A stretch of DNA of 64,000 nt. Origin: DASUPK01 sp963747425 (GTDB lineage Bacteria; Actinomycetota; Thermoleophilia; Solirubrobacterales; 70-9). Shown one piece after another: positions 7,281 to 17,567 of the stretch; position 1 is the first letter of the stretch, and every line of letters begins with the position of its first letter. The translations under genes were made by a program, and so were the position numbers. Location: contig CAVVFJ010000008.1 in NCBI GenBank assembly GCA_963747425.1, positions 310,001-374,000 on the forward strand. The letters run 5' to 3'. A model generated the notes under the pieces. The model had not been told where the DNA came from. It did not search any database and worked only from the letters and a program-made list of their open reading frames with translations.

Positions 7281-9881
7281 TTAGGCGGCTGACAGGCGCC
7301 GTGCAGGCGCCTTGGCCTTCTCGAAGCTGAGCTCGCCGTCCTTCGCGTCGATCTTGACGGCATCGCCCTCGGCGAACTCACCCTCGAGCAGGCGAAGCGC
7401 GAGCTTATCGATCAGCTGCTTCTGGATCACGCGCTTCAGCGGGCGCGCGCCGTAGGTCGGGTCGAAGCCGAGGTTGCCGAGCAGCTCCCGCGCCCCCTCG
7501 GTGAGCTCGATCTCGATGCCGCGCTCGTGGACGCGGTCGGAGAGCTGGGCGACCTGGATCTCGACGATCTTGCCGAGGTCCTCCTTGGTGAGGCGGTGGA
7601 AGATGACGACGTCGTCGATCCGGTTGAGGAACTCGGGCGGGAAGGTCTGGGTGAGCGCCTCCTCCACCTGCTCGCGCGCCTTCTCCTCGACCTTCTCGGC
7701 TGCGATGAACTGGGAGCCGACGTTGCTGGTCATGATCAGCACGGTGTTCTTGAAGTCGACGGTGCGGCCCTGGCCGTCCGTGAGCCGGCCGTCGTCCATG
7801 ATCTGCAGCAGGACGTTGAAGACGTCGGGATGGGCCTTCTCGATCTCGTCGAGCAGGATCACCGAGTACGGGCGGCGCCGCACCGCCTCGGTGAGCTGGC
7901 CGCCCTCCTCGTAGCCGACGTAGCCGGGGGGCGCGCCGATCAGCCGCGCGACCGCGTGCTTCTCCATGTACTCGGACATGTCGATCCGGACCATCGCCTG
8001 CTCGGAGTCGAACATGAACTCCGCCAGGGCCCGCGCCGTCTCGGTCTTGCCCACGCCGGTCGGGCCCAGGAAGAGGAAGCTGCCGATCGGGCGATCCGGA
8101 TCGGAGAGGCCCGCGCGCGATCGCCGCAGGGCGCCGGAGACGGCCTCGACCGCCTCGTCCTGGCCGATCACGCGCTCGTGGAGGCGATCCTCCATCTGGA
8201 TGAGCTTCTCGACCTCGCCCTCCATCAGGCGCGAGACCGGGATGCCCGTCCACTTGGCGACGACCTCGGCGATGTCCTCCTCGGTGACCTCCTCGGTCAG
8301 CATCGAGCCGCCGTCGCGGTGGAGCTCGGCGAGCTTCGCCTCCTGCTCCTCGACGGTCCGCTCAAGCTCGGGGATGCGGCCGTAGCGGAGCTCGGCGGCG
8401 CGCTCCAGGTCGGCGTCGCGCTCGGCGCGCTCGGCCTCGCGAGCGGCCTCCTCGAGCTCGGCCTTGGCCGACTTGATGGCATCGATTGCCTGCTTCTCGT
8501 TCTGCCAGCGAGCCTTCATCTCCGAGGAGCGTTCGCGCAGGTCCGCGAGCTCGGATTCGATCGCGGCCAGCCGGTCCTTCGATACCTCGTCCTTCTCCTT
8601 CTTGAGCGCCTCCCGCTCGATCTCGAGCTGCTGGATGCGACGCTCGACCTCGTCGATCTCGGTCGGCATCGAGTCGATCTCGATCTTCAGCCGGGAGGCG
8701 GCCTCATCGATCAGGTCGATGGCCTTGTCGGGCAGGAAGCGATCGGCGATGTAGCGGTCGGAGAGGGTCGCGGCGGCGACGATCGCGGCGTCGGTGATGC
8801 GTACCCCGTGGTGGACCTCGTAGCGCTCCTTCAGGCCGCGCAGGATGGCGATGGTGTCGCCCGCGTCGGGCTCGCCGACGAAGATGGGCTGGAAGCGGCG
8901 TTCCAGGGCGGCGTCCTTCTCGATGTGCTTGCGGTACTCGTCGAGCGTCGTCGCGCCGACCGCGCGCAGCTCGCCCCGGGCGAGCATCGGCTTCAAGAGG
9001 TTGGACGCGTCGACCGCGCCCTCCGCTGCGCCGGCGCCCACGATCGTGTGGAGCTCGTCCATGAAGAGGACGATCTGTCCCTCGGCGGCCTGGATCTCCT
9101 TGAGGACGGCCTTGAGGCGCTCCTCGAACTCGCCGCGGTACTTGGACCCGGCGAGCAGCGCGCCGATGTCGAGGGCGATCACGCGCCGGTCGCGCAGCGA
9201 CTCGGGGATGTCGCCCGAGACTATTCGCTGGGCGAGGCCCTCGACGATGGCCGTCTTGCCGACGCCGGGGTCGCCGATCAGCACGGGGTTGTTCTTGGTC
9301 CGCCGCGAGAGCACCTGGATGACGCGACGGATCTCCTCGTCCCGCCCGATCACCGGGTCGAGCTTGCCGCTCTCGGCCTCCGCCGTCAGGTCGCGCCCGT
9401 ACTTCTCCAGCGCGCCGAAGGTGTCCTCCGGGTTGGGCGAGGTGACGCGATGCGGGCCGCGCACCTCGGAGATCGCCTGGACCAGCTCCTTGCGATCGGG
9501 AAGCAGATCCGCGACGCCGGACTTCGGCTCCGCCAGAGCGAGCAGGATGTGCTCGGTCGAGATGTACTCGTCCCCCAAGCCTGTCGATTCCTTCTCCGCC
9601 TGCTGCAGCACCCAGACGAACTCGCTCGCGGGGCGCACGTCCGGGACGGTGTTGCCGCTCAGCTTCGGCAGCTTGCCGATCGCCTCACGCGCTCGGCCTC
9701 GCGCGTCCTGCGCATCGACGCCGAGGCGCTGCAGCACCGGCACCACGACGCCCTCCTCCTGGTCGAGCAGGGCAAGGAGGAGATGGGGAGGCGCCACCTC
9801 GGGGTTCGATCCCTCGGCGGCGAGCCGCTGCGCGGCGGCGACGGCCTCCTGGGACTTGATCGTGAAACGGTCAGGCTGCAT
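7281..9881 (-). CDS. clpB: ATP-dependent disaggregase ClpB
   Basis: ClpB is a hexameric AAA+ chaperone that extracts proteins from aggregates together with DnaK-DnaJ-GrpE. The 866-residue protein has the full architecture. There is an N-domain (1-145), and AAA1 with Walker A 'GDPGVGKT' at 203-210 and Walker B 'VLFMDELH'. A long charged coiled-coil M-domain spans about 400-525, which separates ClpB from ClpA/ClpC. AAA2 has 'GPTGVGKT' and 'VILLDEIEKAHPDV'. It stands alone with its own promoter in the gap to the divergent NTF2-like gene, and lies close to the dnaK operon. Confidence 0.98.
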   Translation of the reverse strand: MQPDRFTIKSQEAVAAAQRLAAEGSNPEVAPPHLLLALLDQEEGVVVPVLQRLGVDAQDARGRAREAIGKLPKLSGNTVPDVRPASEFVWVLQQAEKESTGLGDEYISTEHILLALAEPKSGVADLLPDRKELVQAISEVRGPHRVTSPNPEDTFGALEKYGRDLTAEAESGKLDPVIGRDEEIRRVIQVLSRRTKNNPVLIGDPGVGKTAIVEGLAQRIVSGDIPESLRDRRVIALDIGALLAGSKYRGEFEERLKAVLKEIQAAEGQIVLFMDELHTIVGAGAAEGAVDASNLLKPMLARGELRAVGATTLDEYRKHIEKDAALERRFQPIFVGEPDAGDTIAILRGLKERYEVHHGVRITDAAIVAAATLSDRYIADRFLPDKAIDLIDEAASRLKIEIDSMPTEIDEVERRIQQLEIEREALKKEKDEVSKDRLAAIESELADLRERSSEMKARWQNEKQAIDAIKSAKAELEEAAREAERAERDADLERAAELRYGRIPELERTVEEQEAKLAELHRDGGSMLTEEVTEEDIAEVVAKWTGIPVSRLMEGEVEKLIQMEDRLHERVIGQDEAVEAVSGALRRSRAGLSDPDRPIGSFLFLGPTGVGKTETARALAEFMFDSEQAMVRIDMSEYMEKHAVARLIGAPPGYVGYEEGGQLTEAVRRRPYSVILLDEIEKAHPDVFNVLLQIMDDGRLTDGQGRTVDFKNTVLIMTSNVGSQFIAAEKVEEKAREQVEEALTQTFPPEFLNRIDDVVIFHRLTKEDLGKIVEIQVAQLSDRVHERGIEIELTEGARELLGNLGFDPTYGARPLKRVIQKQLIDKLALRLLEGEFAEGDAVKIDAKDGELSFEKAKAPARRLSAA

Positions 9882-9889
9882 CTTCGACG

Positions 9890-9918
9890 ATGGTACCGAC
9901 TTTAGTCGTGAAAGTAAA
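9890..9918 (-). promoter_or_regulatory. clpB promoter with palindrome in the spacer
   Basis: On the minus strand TTTACT (9918-9913) and TACCAT (9895-9890) are separated by 17 nt, and TACCAT lies 8 nt before the clpB ATG, so the transcript would be leaderless or nearly so. The spacer holds the perfect palindrome CGACT-TT-AGTCG (9897-9908), a candidate repressor site. A 9-mer, AAGAAATCT (plus strand 9917-9925), recurs upstream of dnaK at 15614-15622. Confidence 0.5.
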
Positions 9919-10033
9919 GAAATCTATGCGAGATAGGCTTAGATCCTACGCCTGCCCCCAGCGAGCTGAAATCTGGGGTGGCACCGCCTGGCGGCACGCC
10001 TTAGGATGGTCCATCCAGACGGTCCGGTCAAGG

Positions 10034-10450
10034 ATGACTGTGGAGACCAACCTCGAGACGTATCAGCGCATTCTGGAGACCTTCAACCGCGAGGGGGTCG
10101 ACGGCGTCATGCGTTTCTTCAGCGACGACGTCGAGGTCTATGACCCGGATCTGCCGCCCGGCAACTACCGCGGCCCCGAGGCCGCCCGGCGCGTGGCCGA
10201 GCAGCTGATGAGCGGATTCGAGAACGTCGAGATCAAGGACTTCAGGCTGCTGCCCGCAGGCGACCGCGTCGTCGCCCTCCTGCACACCCGCGCCAAGGGG
10301 GAGCGTGGCGAGCTCGAGGTCGAGGCGCGCGACGCGCACACCATCACCTTCCGCGACGGCAAGATCGCCTACTGGCGGCTCTACCTCGACCAGGCCGAGG
10401 CGCTCGCCGACGCGGGCCTCGATCCGGAGCTCGCGAGCGCCGGCGCCTAA
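10034..10450 (+). CDS. NTF2-like / SnoaL-like protein
   Basis: The protein has 138 residues from ATG 10034 and an NTF2-like cone fold. An N-terminal helix 'NLETYQRILETFNREGVDGVMRFF' as two adjoining segments leads into 'DDVEVYDPDLPPGNYRG', with an alternating strand pattern to the C-terminus. Such proteins are small ligand-binding or isomerase-like folds with no predictable substrate. The frame stays open upstream to 9890, but the extra 48 residues do not look like the fold and would run into the clpB promoter. It is divergent from clpB; any link to heat shock is only positional. Confidence 0.75.
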   Translation: MTVETNLETYQRILETFNREGVDGVMRFFSDDVEVYDPDLPPGNYRGPEAARRVAEQLMSGFENVEIKDFRLLPAGDRVVALLHTRAKGERGELEVEARDAHTITFRDGKIAYWRLYLDQAEALADAGLDPELASAGA

Positions 10451-10458
10451 CCACCGCT

Positions 10459-10464
10459 TACGCT
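10459..10464 (+). promoter_or_regulatory. Leaderless -10 (TACGCT) for the serine hydrolase
   Basis: TACGCT lies 6 nt upstream of GTG 10471. This favours GTG 10471 over ATG 10483 as the start, although GGGGAG could serve as a ribosome site for the latter. Confidence 0.4.
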
Positions 10465-10470
10465 TCCCGG

Positions 10471-11355
10471 GTGGGGAGCGCCATGACGAGCAGGACGGCG
10501 CGATCGGCGCTGGTCGCCCTGGTGGCCGTCTCGGCCCTGGGCGTCGCCAGCCGATCGGCCGCCGATCTGAGCGGTGCGAGCGGACGCCACGCCGAGCTCG
10601 GGAAGATGTGGCCGCGGATTCCCTATCCGTCCTCCCGGGCCATTCACCGGGCTCAGGAGCTCGCCGCTTCGCACGGTGACGTCTCCTTCGCGGTCATCGG
10701 CGCCTCGATCGGGATTCGCGGCTATGACTTGGATCGGCAGTTCAGCTCGGCGAGCGTCAGCAAGGCGCTGCTCCTCGCCGCGGAGCTCCGCCGGCTCGAT
10801 CGAGAGGGCCTGCCACTCGACGGCGAAACCAGGGAGCTGCTCGAGCCGATGGTCACCTACTCGGACAATCGTGCGGCCGACGCCGTGTACGCGGAGGTGG
10901 GAGACGAGGGGCTCCAGGAGGTCGCGCGCCGGGCCGGGATGCGGGAATTCGAGGCGACGCCGGGATTCTGGGGCGGCGATCAGATCACGGCTGCCGACAT
11001 GGCCCGCTTCTTCTACCGGCTCGAGGCGAACCTCCCCGGGCCACATCGCGCGTACGCGAAGCGGCTGCTGGCGGACATCGCCCCGGTCGAGCGCTGGGGC
11101 ATCCCGCAGGCCGTGGGCCACGGATGGTCGGTCTGGTTCAAGGGCGGCTGGCGCCCGGCCGGGCAGGAGCACACCAGCGGCGCGGTCACCCACCAAGCGG
11201 CGCTGCTTGTGCACCGAAGTGGCGAGCGTGTCGCTCTGGCCGTGCTCACGGACGCGCCGCCCGGGGACGGGGGCGGCTTCGCGGCAATCGAGGGCATCAC
11301 CGAGCGCCTGCTCGCGACGCCCCCGCCCTGGCGCCGCGGCTGGCCGGCGATCTAG
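10471..11355 (+). CDS. Secreted class A beta-lactamase-like serine hydrolase
   Basis: The 294-residue protein has an N-terminal signal sequence of about 30 residues and the penicillin-recognising serine-hydrolase motifs: S-x-x-K at residues 95-98 ('SVSK'), S-D-N at 131-133 ('YSDN'), and a K-x-G-like 'KGG' near 224. The Lys in the third motif is present but the following Thr/Ser is replaced by Gly. I see no clear class A omega-loop E-x-x-L-N, so true beta-lactamase activity is doubtful. It may be a D,D-peptidase or esterase relative. It converges on hspR. Confidence 0.75.
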   Translation: MGSAMTSRTARSALVALVAVSALGVASRSAADLSGASGRHAELGKMWPRIPYPSSRAIHRAQELAASHGDVSFAVIGASIGIRGYDLDRQFSSASVSKALLLAAELRRLDREGLPLDGETRELLEPMVTYSDNRAADAVYAEVGDEGLQEVARRAGMREFEATPGFWGGDQITAADMARFFYRLEANLPGPHRAYAKRLLADIAPVERWGIPQAVGHGWSVWFKGGWRPAGQEHTSGAVTHQAALLVHRSGERVALAVLTDAPPGDGGGFAAIEGITERLLATPPPWRRGWPAI

Positions 11356-11392
11356 CTGCCTGTGGCCGCGACCTGATGGCGAAGCCGAATAC

Positions 11393-11857
11393 TCAGTGGC
11401 GGCGTCGGATCGGAATCCGGGTGGACTCTCGAGTCATGTTCTTCGGCTCGTAGGCCCCGTACGGCACGAGCTCGCCGCCGATCGACTTCCGCAGTCGCTT
11501 GAGCTCCTCGGTCATCCGGCTCTCCATCTCGGCGGCGCGCTTTCGCATCCTCGCCATCTCGACGCGCATCCGCTCCAGCCGCCGCTCGAGCTCCAGCACG
11601 GTCTCGACGCCCGCCAGGTTGAGGCCCTGATCAGCGGTCATCTGCTGGATCCGCCGCAGGCGCTCGACGTCGGATTGCGAGTAGAGGCGGGTGTTCTTCG
11701 GCGAGCGCTTCGGTGTGATCAGGCCCCGCGCCTCGTACATCCGCAGGGTCTGTGGATGCATCTCGGCGAGCTCGGCCGCGACCGAGATCATGAAGACCCC
11801 ACGCTCCTGGTCGATCCGCCGCTCGGCGTCGTCCTTCCTTCTGCCCCTCTGAGCCAT
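11393..11857 (-). CDS. hspR: Heat-shock repressor HspR (MerR family)
   Basis: HspR represses the dnaK operon and often clpB in actinobacteria, with DnaK as co-repressor. The 154-residue protein has an N-terminal MerR winged helix with 'GVFMISVAAELAEMHPQTLRMYEARGL' read in two steps and the 'SPKNTRLYSQSDVERLRRI' wing. A coiled coil 'LELERRLERMRVEMARMRKRAAEMESRM' follows, again in segments. It is the last gene of dnaK-grpE-dnaJ-hspR, and its ATG overlaps the dnaJ stop as TGATG. I found no clear match to the published HAIR operator upstream of dnaK or clpB. Confidence 0.93.
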   Translation of the reverse strand: MAQRGRRKDDAERRIDQERGVFMISVAAELAEMHPQTLRMYEARGLITPKRSPKNTRLYSQSDVERLRRIQQMTADQGLNLAGVETVLELERRLERMRVEMARMRKRAAEMESRMTEELKRLRKSIGGELVPYGAYEPKNMTRESTRIPIRRRH

Positions 11858-13080
11858 CAGTCCTCAACTCTCCCTTCTGAACCGGATGATCCGGCCGCGG
11901 TCGATCCGTCGGCGGTGTTTGTGGCCGACGACTTTGTGCTGGCCGCTGATGTCCGTCCGAGCATCGTGGCCCTCGGGTTCTGGCCGTTGAGCGCGTCCGC
12001 CAGCTTCTCGACCGCCTCGCGCTGCTCGTCCGAGAGCTCCTTGGGAACGTCGATGCGGATCCGGTAGTAGATGTCTCCGCGGCTGGATCCGGCGGCGGTC
12101 TTTGCGGCCGCCGTTGACGTTGGCCGCGGCGGGCCCTCGCCGCGGAGGCGCTGGACGGAGCCGTGCTGGGTGCCCGGCGAGATCCGGATCGTCTTCGAGC
12201 CGTCAAGGGTCGGGACCTCGATGGCCGCTCCCTGGATCGCCTCGGCGACGGTGACGGGCAGATCGACCTCCAGATTCCCATCGGGGCGCTGCTTGAAGAC
12301 CGGTGACGGGGCCACCCTGGTGGTCACGTAGAGGTCGCCGCGAGGCCCTCCCCGGAAGCCCGACTCGCCCTTGCCGGCGAGCCGGATCCTGCTGCCGTCG
12401 TGGACCCCCGCCGGAATGTTGACCCGGTAGCGCTTGGTCTCCTGGGTGATCCCGCTGCCGTCGCACGTCGGGCACGGATCGTCGATCAGGGTTCCCTGCC
12501 CGCCGCACTCCGGGCACGGCTGCGAGATCGAGAAGACGCCCTGGCTCTGGGCGTCGATGCCGCGCCCCTCGCAGCGGGGGCAGACGCGCGGCGAGGTGCC
12601 GGGCTTGGCCCCGCTGCCGTTGCAGGTGGGGCAGGGCCCGGTCGTCGGGACCGATACGGCGATCTGCGTGCCGTGCATCGCCTGGTCGAAGCTGAGCCGC
12701 ACCTCCGTCTCGAGGTCGCGGCCGCGTTGCTCCCGCGGGCCCTGTTGGCGGCCTCGCCCGAAGAGCGAGGAGAAGATGTCCCCGAGGTCGGCCGTGAAGC
12801 CGCCGCCGCCCGGGAACCCGCCCGCGCCGCCCGGGAAACCGCCGGCGCCGACGCCGGCGAACCTCCCGCCGGCGTCGTACTGCTTGCGCTTCTCGGGGTC
12901 CGAGAGGGCGTCATACGCCTGCTGGATCTCCTTGAAGCGCTCCTCAGCGTCCGGATCATCCGGGTTGCGGTCGGGATGCCACTTGCGAGCCAGCTCCCGG
13001 TAGGACTTCTTGATCTCGTCCTGCGAGGCGGACTTCGAGACGCCGAGCACCTCGTAGAAGTCGCGAGGAGCGGTCGCCAT
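11857..13080 (-). CDS. dnaJ: Chaperone DnaJ
   Basis: DnaJ is the co-chaperone that delivers substrates to DnaK and stimulates its ATPase. The 407-residue protein has a J-domain (about 5-70) with the HPD motif in 'RKWHPDRNPDD', a Gly/Phe-rich region, and four zinc-binding CxxCxGxG repeats (CPTCNGSG, CPRCEGRG, CPECGGQG, CPTCDGSG). A C-terminal substrate-binding region follows. The extreme C-terminus is a low-complexity Ala/Ser/Thr/Gly tail of about 40 residues, longer than usual. It is translationally coupled to hspR. Confidence 0.97.
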   Translation of the reverse strand: MATAPRDFYEVLGVSKSASQDEIKKSYRELARKWHPDRNPDDPDAEERFKEIQQAYDALSDPEKRKQYDAGGRFAGVGAGGFPGGAGGFPGGGGFTADLGDIFSSLFGRGRQQGPREQRGRDLETEVRLSFDQAMHGTQIAVSVPTTGPCPTCNGSGAKPGTSPRVCPRCEGRGIDAQSQGVFSISQPCPECGGQGTLIDDPCPTCDGSGITQETKRYRVNIPAGVHDGSRIRLAGKGESGFRGGPRGDLYVTTRVAPSPVFKQRPDGNLEVDLPVTVAEAIQGAAIEVPTLDGSKTIRISPGTQHGSVQRLRGEGPPRPTSTAAAKTAAGSSRGDIYYRIRIDVPKELSDEQREAVEKLADALNGQNPRATMLGRTSAASTKSSATNTADGSTAAGSSGSEGRVED

Positions 13081-13114
13081 CAGATGACCTGCGGGGTCGG
13101 GATGTCAGTCATCT

Positions 13115-13684
13115 TCACTTGCTCACCACCACCTTCGCCGGGCGCAGGACCTGGCCGTTCAGCCGGTAGCCCTTGGAGACGGTCTCGACCACCACACCGG
13201 GGCCGGTCCCCTCCGCCGGCTGCGTCGAGAGCGCCTCATGGAGCTGGGGGTCGAACGGCTCTCCGGTGGGGTCGAACGCCTCGACCCCCGCACTCTGCAG
13301 CCGTCCACGAAGCTCCTCGTGGACGAGGGCGACGCCCTTCGCAAGGGCGTCATGCGCTGAGGGCTCGGCGCCCGTCTCGAGGGCGCGCTCGAGGTTGTCG
13401 ATCACGGGCAGAAGCTCGCGCGCGAGCTCGGCCTTGCCGCGAGCGAGCGCCTCGGAGGTCTCCCGGGCGACTCGCTTGCGGTAGTTGTCGAAGTCGGCCC
13501 GGGTCCGCCTGGCCAGCTCCAGGTACTCGTCGCGCTCGCGCTTGGTCTCGCTCAGATCATCGAGATCACGCTCGACCTGGTCCGCGGCGCCGTTTCCGTC
13601 CGAGTCCCGTTCCGCGACGGGGTCGTCGACCACCTCGGCGTCGACGACCTCGTCCTCACCTTTACGGCTCTGTTCCTGTGACAT
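13115..13684 (-). CDS. grpE: Nucleotide exchange factor GrpE
   Basis: GrpE releases ADP from DnaK. The 189-residue protein has an acidic disordered N-terminus, a long coiled coil (about 45-110, 'EYLELARRTRADFDNYRKR') and the beta domain ending 'GYRLNGQVLRPAKVVVSK', a strong GrpE signature. Its Shine-Dalgarno (AAGGGG) overlaps the dnaK stop codon. The N-terminus contains EVVDAEVVDD, which is also found at the DnaK C-terminus. Confidence 0.96.
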   Translation of the reverse strand: MSQEQSRKGEDEVVDAEVVDDPVAERDSDGNGAADQVERDLDDLSETKRERDEYLELARRTRADFDNYRKRVARETSEALARGKAELARELLPVIDNLERALETGAEPSAHDALAKGVALVHEELRGRLQSAGVEAFDPTGEPFDPQLHEALSTQPAEGTGPGVVVETVSKGYRLNGQVLRPAKVVVSK

Positions 13685-13693
13685 GGAAGCCCC

Positions 13694-15589
<1,896 letters not shown>

Positions 15590-15629
15590 TGTCATTCCTC
15601 CAAAGCTTGGATTAAGAAATCTGAGTGGC

Positions 15630-15658
15630 ATTGTGGCAGATATGTGCCTGGATGTAAA
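15630..15658 (-). promoter_or_regulatory. dnaK operon promoter
   Basis: TTTACA (15658-15653) and CACAAT (15635-15630) on the minus strand are exactly 17 nt apart, a good housekeeping-sigma match. Between the promoter and the start codon lie AGATTTCTT (15622-15614), shared with clpB, and the small hairpin TCCAA-GCT-TTGGA (15611-15599 region), which overlaps the ribosome-binding site. Confidence 0.55.
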
Positions 15659-15673
15659 CCCCCGGCAAAAGAA

Positions 15674-15701
15674 GAGGGCCCCCGCTCGCGCGGGGGCCCT
15701 C
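15674..15701 (-). terminator. Rho-independent terminator upstream of dnaK
   Basis: GAGGGCCCCCGC-TCGC-GCGGGGGCCCTC is a perfect 12-bp stem with a 4-base loop. On the minus strand it is followed by a T-rich stretch (TTCTTTTG). It ends the transcript of the secreted nuclease-fold gene and insulates the dnaK promoter just downstream. Confidence 0.85.
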
Positions 15702-15757
15702 GGTCGGCGAACTTCGCTTCGCCATCAAACGGGTTGCGCTTGCGCGCACCCTCGCAG

Positions 15758-17035
15758 CTACTTGATCAGCAGCTGACTCGCCACGCCGAAGTGGTCGGAT
15801 GACCACAGACCGTTGGCGTAGGTGGTCGTCAGGCCACCCTTCTTGAACTTGATCTTCTTGCTGTTGGACATGATGTGGTCAACCCGATGGGTGATCCCGG
15901 CGCCGCTCGGGTTCGCCAGGTTCGGGTCCTGGATGCAGCAGCCGAACGGAGGAGGCGTGAGCGCCCTCTCGCTGAACCCACCGGCGAGCAGTGCCTGGTA
16001 GGCGAGTGCGTCACCCGGGAACACCTGGTCGCCGTGGACGGGGAAATCGGAGTTGAAGTCCCCGATCAGCAGCGCCGGCGGCTTGGATGAGCTCGCCGGG
16101 CCGCCCGGGCCAACCAACTCCTTGGCCTGGGCCTCACGGATCCCACCCTTCGGGTAGGTATTGCCGTCGCTGCCCGTGTTGCTGGCCGCGCTGTCGAATG
16201 CCTCCAGGTGGCTGTCCACCACATGCACCTTGCGGCCGTGCAGCTTCACGTCGATCGCGGCCCAGCCGCGAGTAACGTCGACGTTGAGGGCGCCACCGAC
16301 CTTGACGCGCAGCAGCGTCTTGAACGTGCCGCTGGTCGCGTTGCTGGTCTTGACGCCCTTGCGGACCAGAATCGCATCACGCATGGTCAGGCGCTCGTTG
16401 TGGCATTGGCTGGGGCAAACCCCGAGCCCACCTGATCCGTTGTTGACCGGAAGCTCGAAGTCGAACTCGGTCTTCTGGACCGCGATCCTGTACCGCAGCG
16501 CTCCGCCCTTCTTCTTCTTCTTCTTTTTGGCAGCGCTGGCCGAACCCTTCTTGCCCTTGCCCTTCTTTCCGCCGCCCTTGTTCAGCCGGGTCAGCAGGTC
16601 AGTCAGGAAATCGCCCCCCAGCGGGTCAGTCTGGGTTGCCTTCGGCCCCGACGTCACTGCACCGAGGTCAAAGGGGCCGGTCCGCCACCAGGCGGCCTCC
16701 TGGAGACCAACGACATCCGGCCTCTGCTTCTTGATCTCCTTCGCCAGAAGCGCAGCGCGCACCGACGGGAACTTGGTCGCGTGCACCTGGTCTTCGATCA
16801 CCTTGCCGGCGTCGACGGCTCCGCCGATGGTCGTGGCCTGCAGCGCAGGGGTGAGGTCCGCGCCCAGATAAAGATTGCGGGTCATCACGTTGAGCTGATG
16901 GCCGACTTTCTTGCCCTTGCCCTTGGCATCGGCGGCGCCTGGGAGAAGCGTCAGGCCGAGGGCCAATACGAGCCCAAGGACCATCGCAATACCCATTCGC
17001 CCCCGCTTGCCCGGGAACTGATGTGCGTGACTCAA
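15758..17035 (-). CDS. Secreted endonuclease/exonuclease/phosphatase-fold protein
   Basis: The 425-residue protein has a signal sequence (about residues 1-35, core 'MVLGLVLALGLTLLPGAADA'). Its EEP (DNase I-like) domain shows 'NVMTRNLYLGADL', 'RPDVVGLQEAAWW', 'VVDSHLEAF', 'LLIGDFNSDF' and a terminal 'SSDHFGVASQL', so the catalytic Glu, Asp/Asn and His positions are present. A lysine-rich insertion (GKKGKGKKG... ending in seven consecutive lysines) interrupts the domain near residue 165. The start is TTG 17035, chosen because GGAG lies 5 nt upstream. The substrate could be nucleic acid, phospholipid or another phosphodiester. Confidence 0.82.
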   Translation of the reverse strand: MSHAHQFPGKRGRMGIAMVLGLVLALGLTLLPGAADAKGKGKKVGHQLNVMTRNLYLGADLTPALQATTIGGAVDAGKVIEDQVHATKFPSVRAALLAKEIKKQRPDVVGLQEAAWWRTGPFDLGAVTSGPKATQTDPLGGDFLTDLLTRLNKGGGKKGKGKKGSASAAKKKKKKKGGALRYRIAVQKTEFDFELPVNNGSGGLGVCPSQCHNERLTMRDAILVRKGVKTSNATSGTFKTLLRVKVGGALNVDVTRGWAAIDVKLHGRKVHVVDSHLEAFDSAASNTGSDGNTYPKGGIREAQAKELVGPGGPASSSKPPALLIGDFNSDFPVHGDQVFPGDALAYQALLAGGFSERALTPPPFGCCIQDPNLANPSGAGITHRVDHIMSNSKKIKFKKGGLTTTYANGLWSSDHFGVASQLLIK

Positions 17036-17134
17036 CAGAACTCCTTTCTCAGAGGGGCCTGTTGCCACGCATCGGTGCGTGCGGTCCCCTCGAGTCCTCT
17101 CTCACTGCTGCTAACAACGTTATTTCAGGCAGAG

Positions 17135-17152
17135 TTGCGGGGGAAACCGCAA
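17135..17152 (-). terminator. Hairpin downstream of the nth-cytochrome c operon
   Basis: TTGCGG-(6 nt)-CCGCAA is a perfect 6-bp inverted repeat 22 bases past the cytochrome c stop codon. No clear T-tract follows, so it is a modest terminator candidate. Confidence 0.4.
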
Positions 17153-17174
17153 TAAGCCGCAGTAATCGGTACGG

Positions 17175-17567
17175 CTAGGGACCCTGTCCCGCCACCTGCG
17201 AGACGAAGGTGGCGACCTCGTCGGCCTGCTGACCGCTGAGGACGCCCTTGGGCATCCGCCCGGCAACGCCGTTGTTGATCGCGCTCAAGACGCGGGGCTT
17301 GATCGTCGAGGGATCCGGGGCACTGGCGCTGGGCGGAGCGAGCAGGTCATCCAGGTTCGGCCCGATCACGCCGTCGGTGCCGGCCTTGGCAAGCGTGTGG
17401 CAGGCGCCGCAGTTGGTGACGAACAGGTCCTTGCCGGGCTCCAGGCTCGAGGACACCTCCCCCGGGGAGGCGCTCTCGGAGCCCTCGTGAGTGATGGCCC
17501 AGGCGGGTACGCCGACTCCGAGAAGCAGGACGACGAGCCCGAACATGACAAAGGTGCTCCGCTTCAT
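17175..17567 (-). CDS. Membrane-anchored cytochrome c (monohaem)
   Basis: The 130-residue protein starts at ATG 17567 with one N-terminal hydrophobic helix ('FVMFGLVVLLLGVGVPAWA') that could be a signal or membrane anchor. A class I cytochrome c domain follows, with one haem-binding CxxCH ('CGACH') and a likely axial Met in 'GRMPKG'. It is probably an extracytoplasmic electron carrier. Its ATG overlaps the nth stop (ATGA), so it is co-translated with endonuclease III, an odd functional pairing. Confidence 0.88.
   Translation of the reverse strand: MKRSTFVMFGLVVLLLGVGVPAWAITHEGSESASPGEVSSSLEPGKDLFVTNCGACHTLAKAGTDGVIGPNLDDLLAPPSASAPDPSTIKPRVLSAINNGVAGRMPKGVLSGQQADEVATFVSQVAGQGP

Noticed and set aside
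7527..9905. Long plus-strand open frame of nearly 800 codons opposite clpB
   Set aside because: It is the antisense shadow of ClpB; composition is Leu/Arg/Asp/Gly-rich with no domain, and it is explained by GC-rich codon bias.
9882..9960. HAIR operator (CTTGAGT-N7-ACTCAAG) for HspR near clpB
   Set aside because: No match to the inverted heptamers was found there or upstream of dnaK; only unrelated palindromes are present.
10471..11355. True class A beta-lactamase (resistance gene)
   Set aside because: S-x-x-K and SDN are present, but KTG is KGG and no omega-loop E-x-x-L-N is evident, so resistance is not supported.
15590..15757. CIRCE element upstream of dnaK
   Set aside because: TTAGCACTC and its complement are absent; regulation is more likely through HspR.
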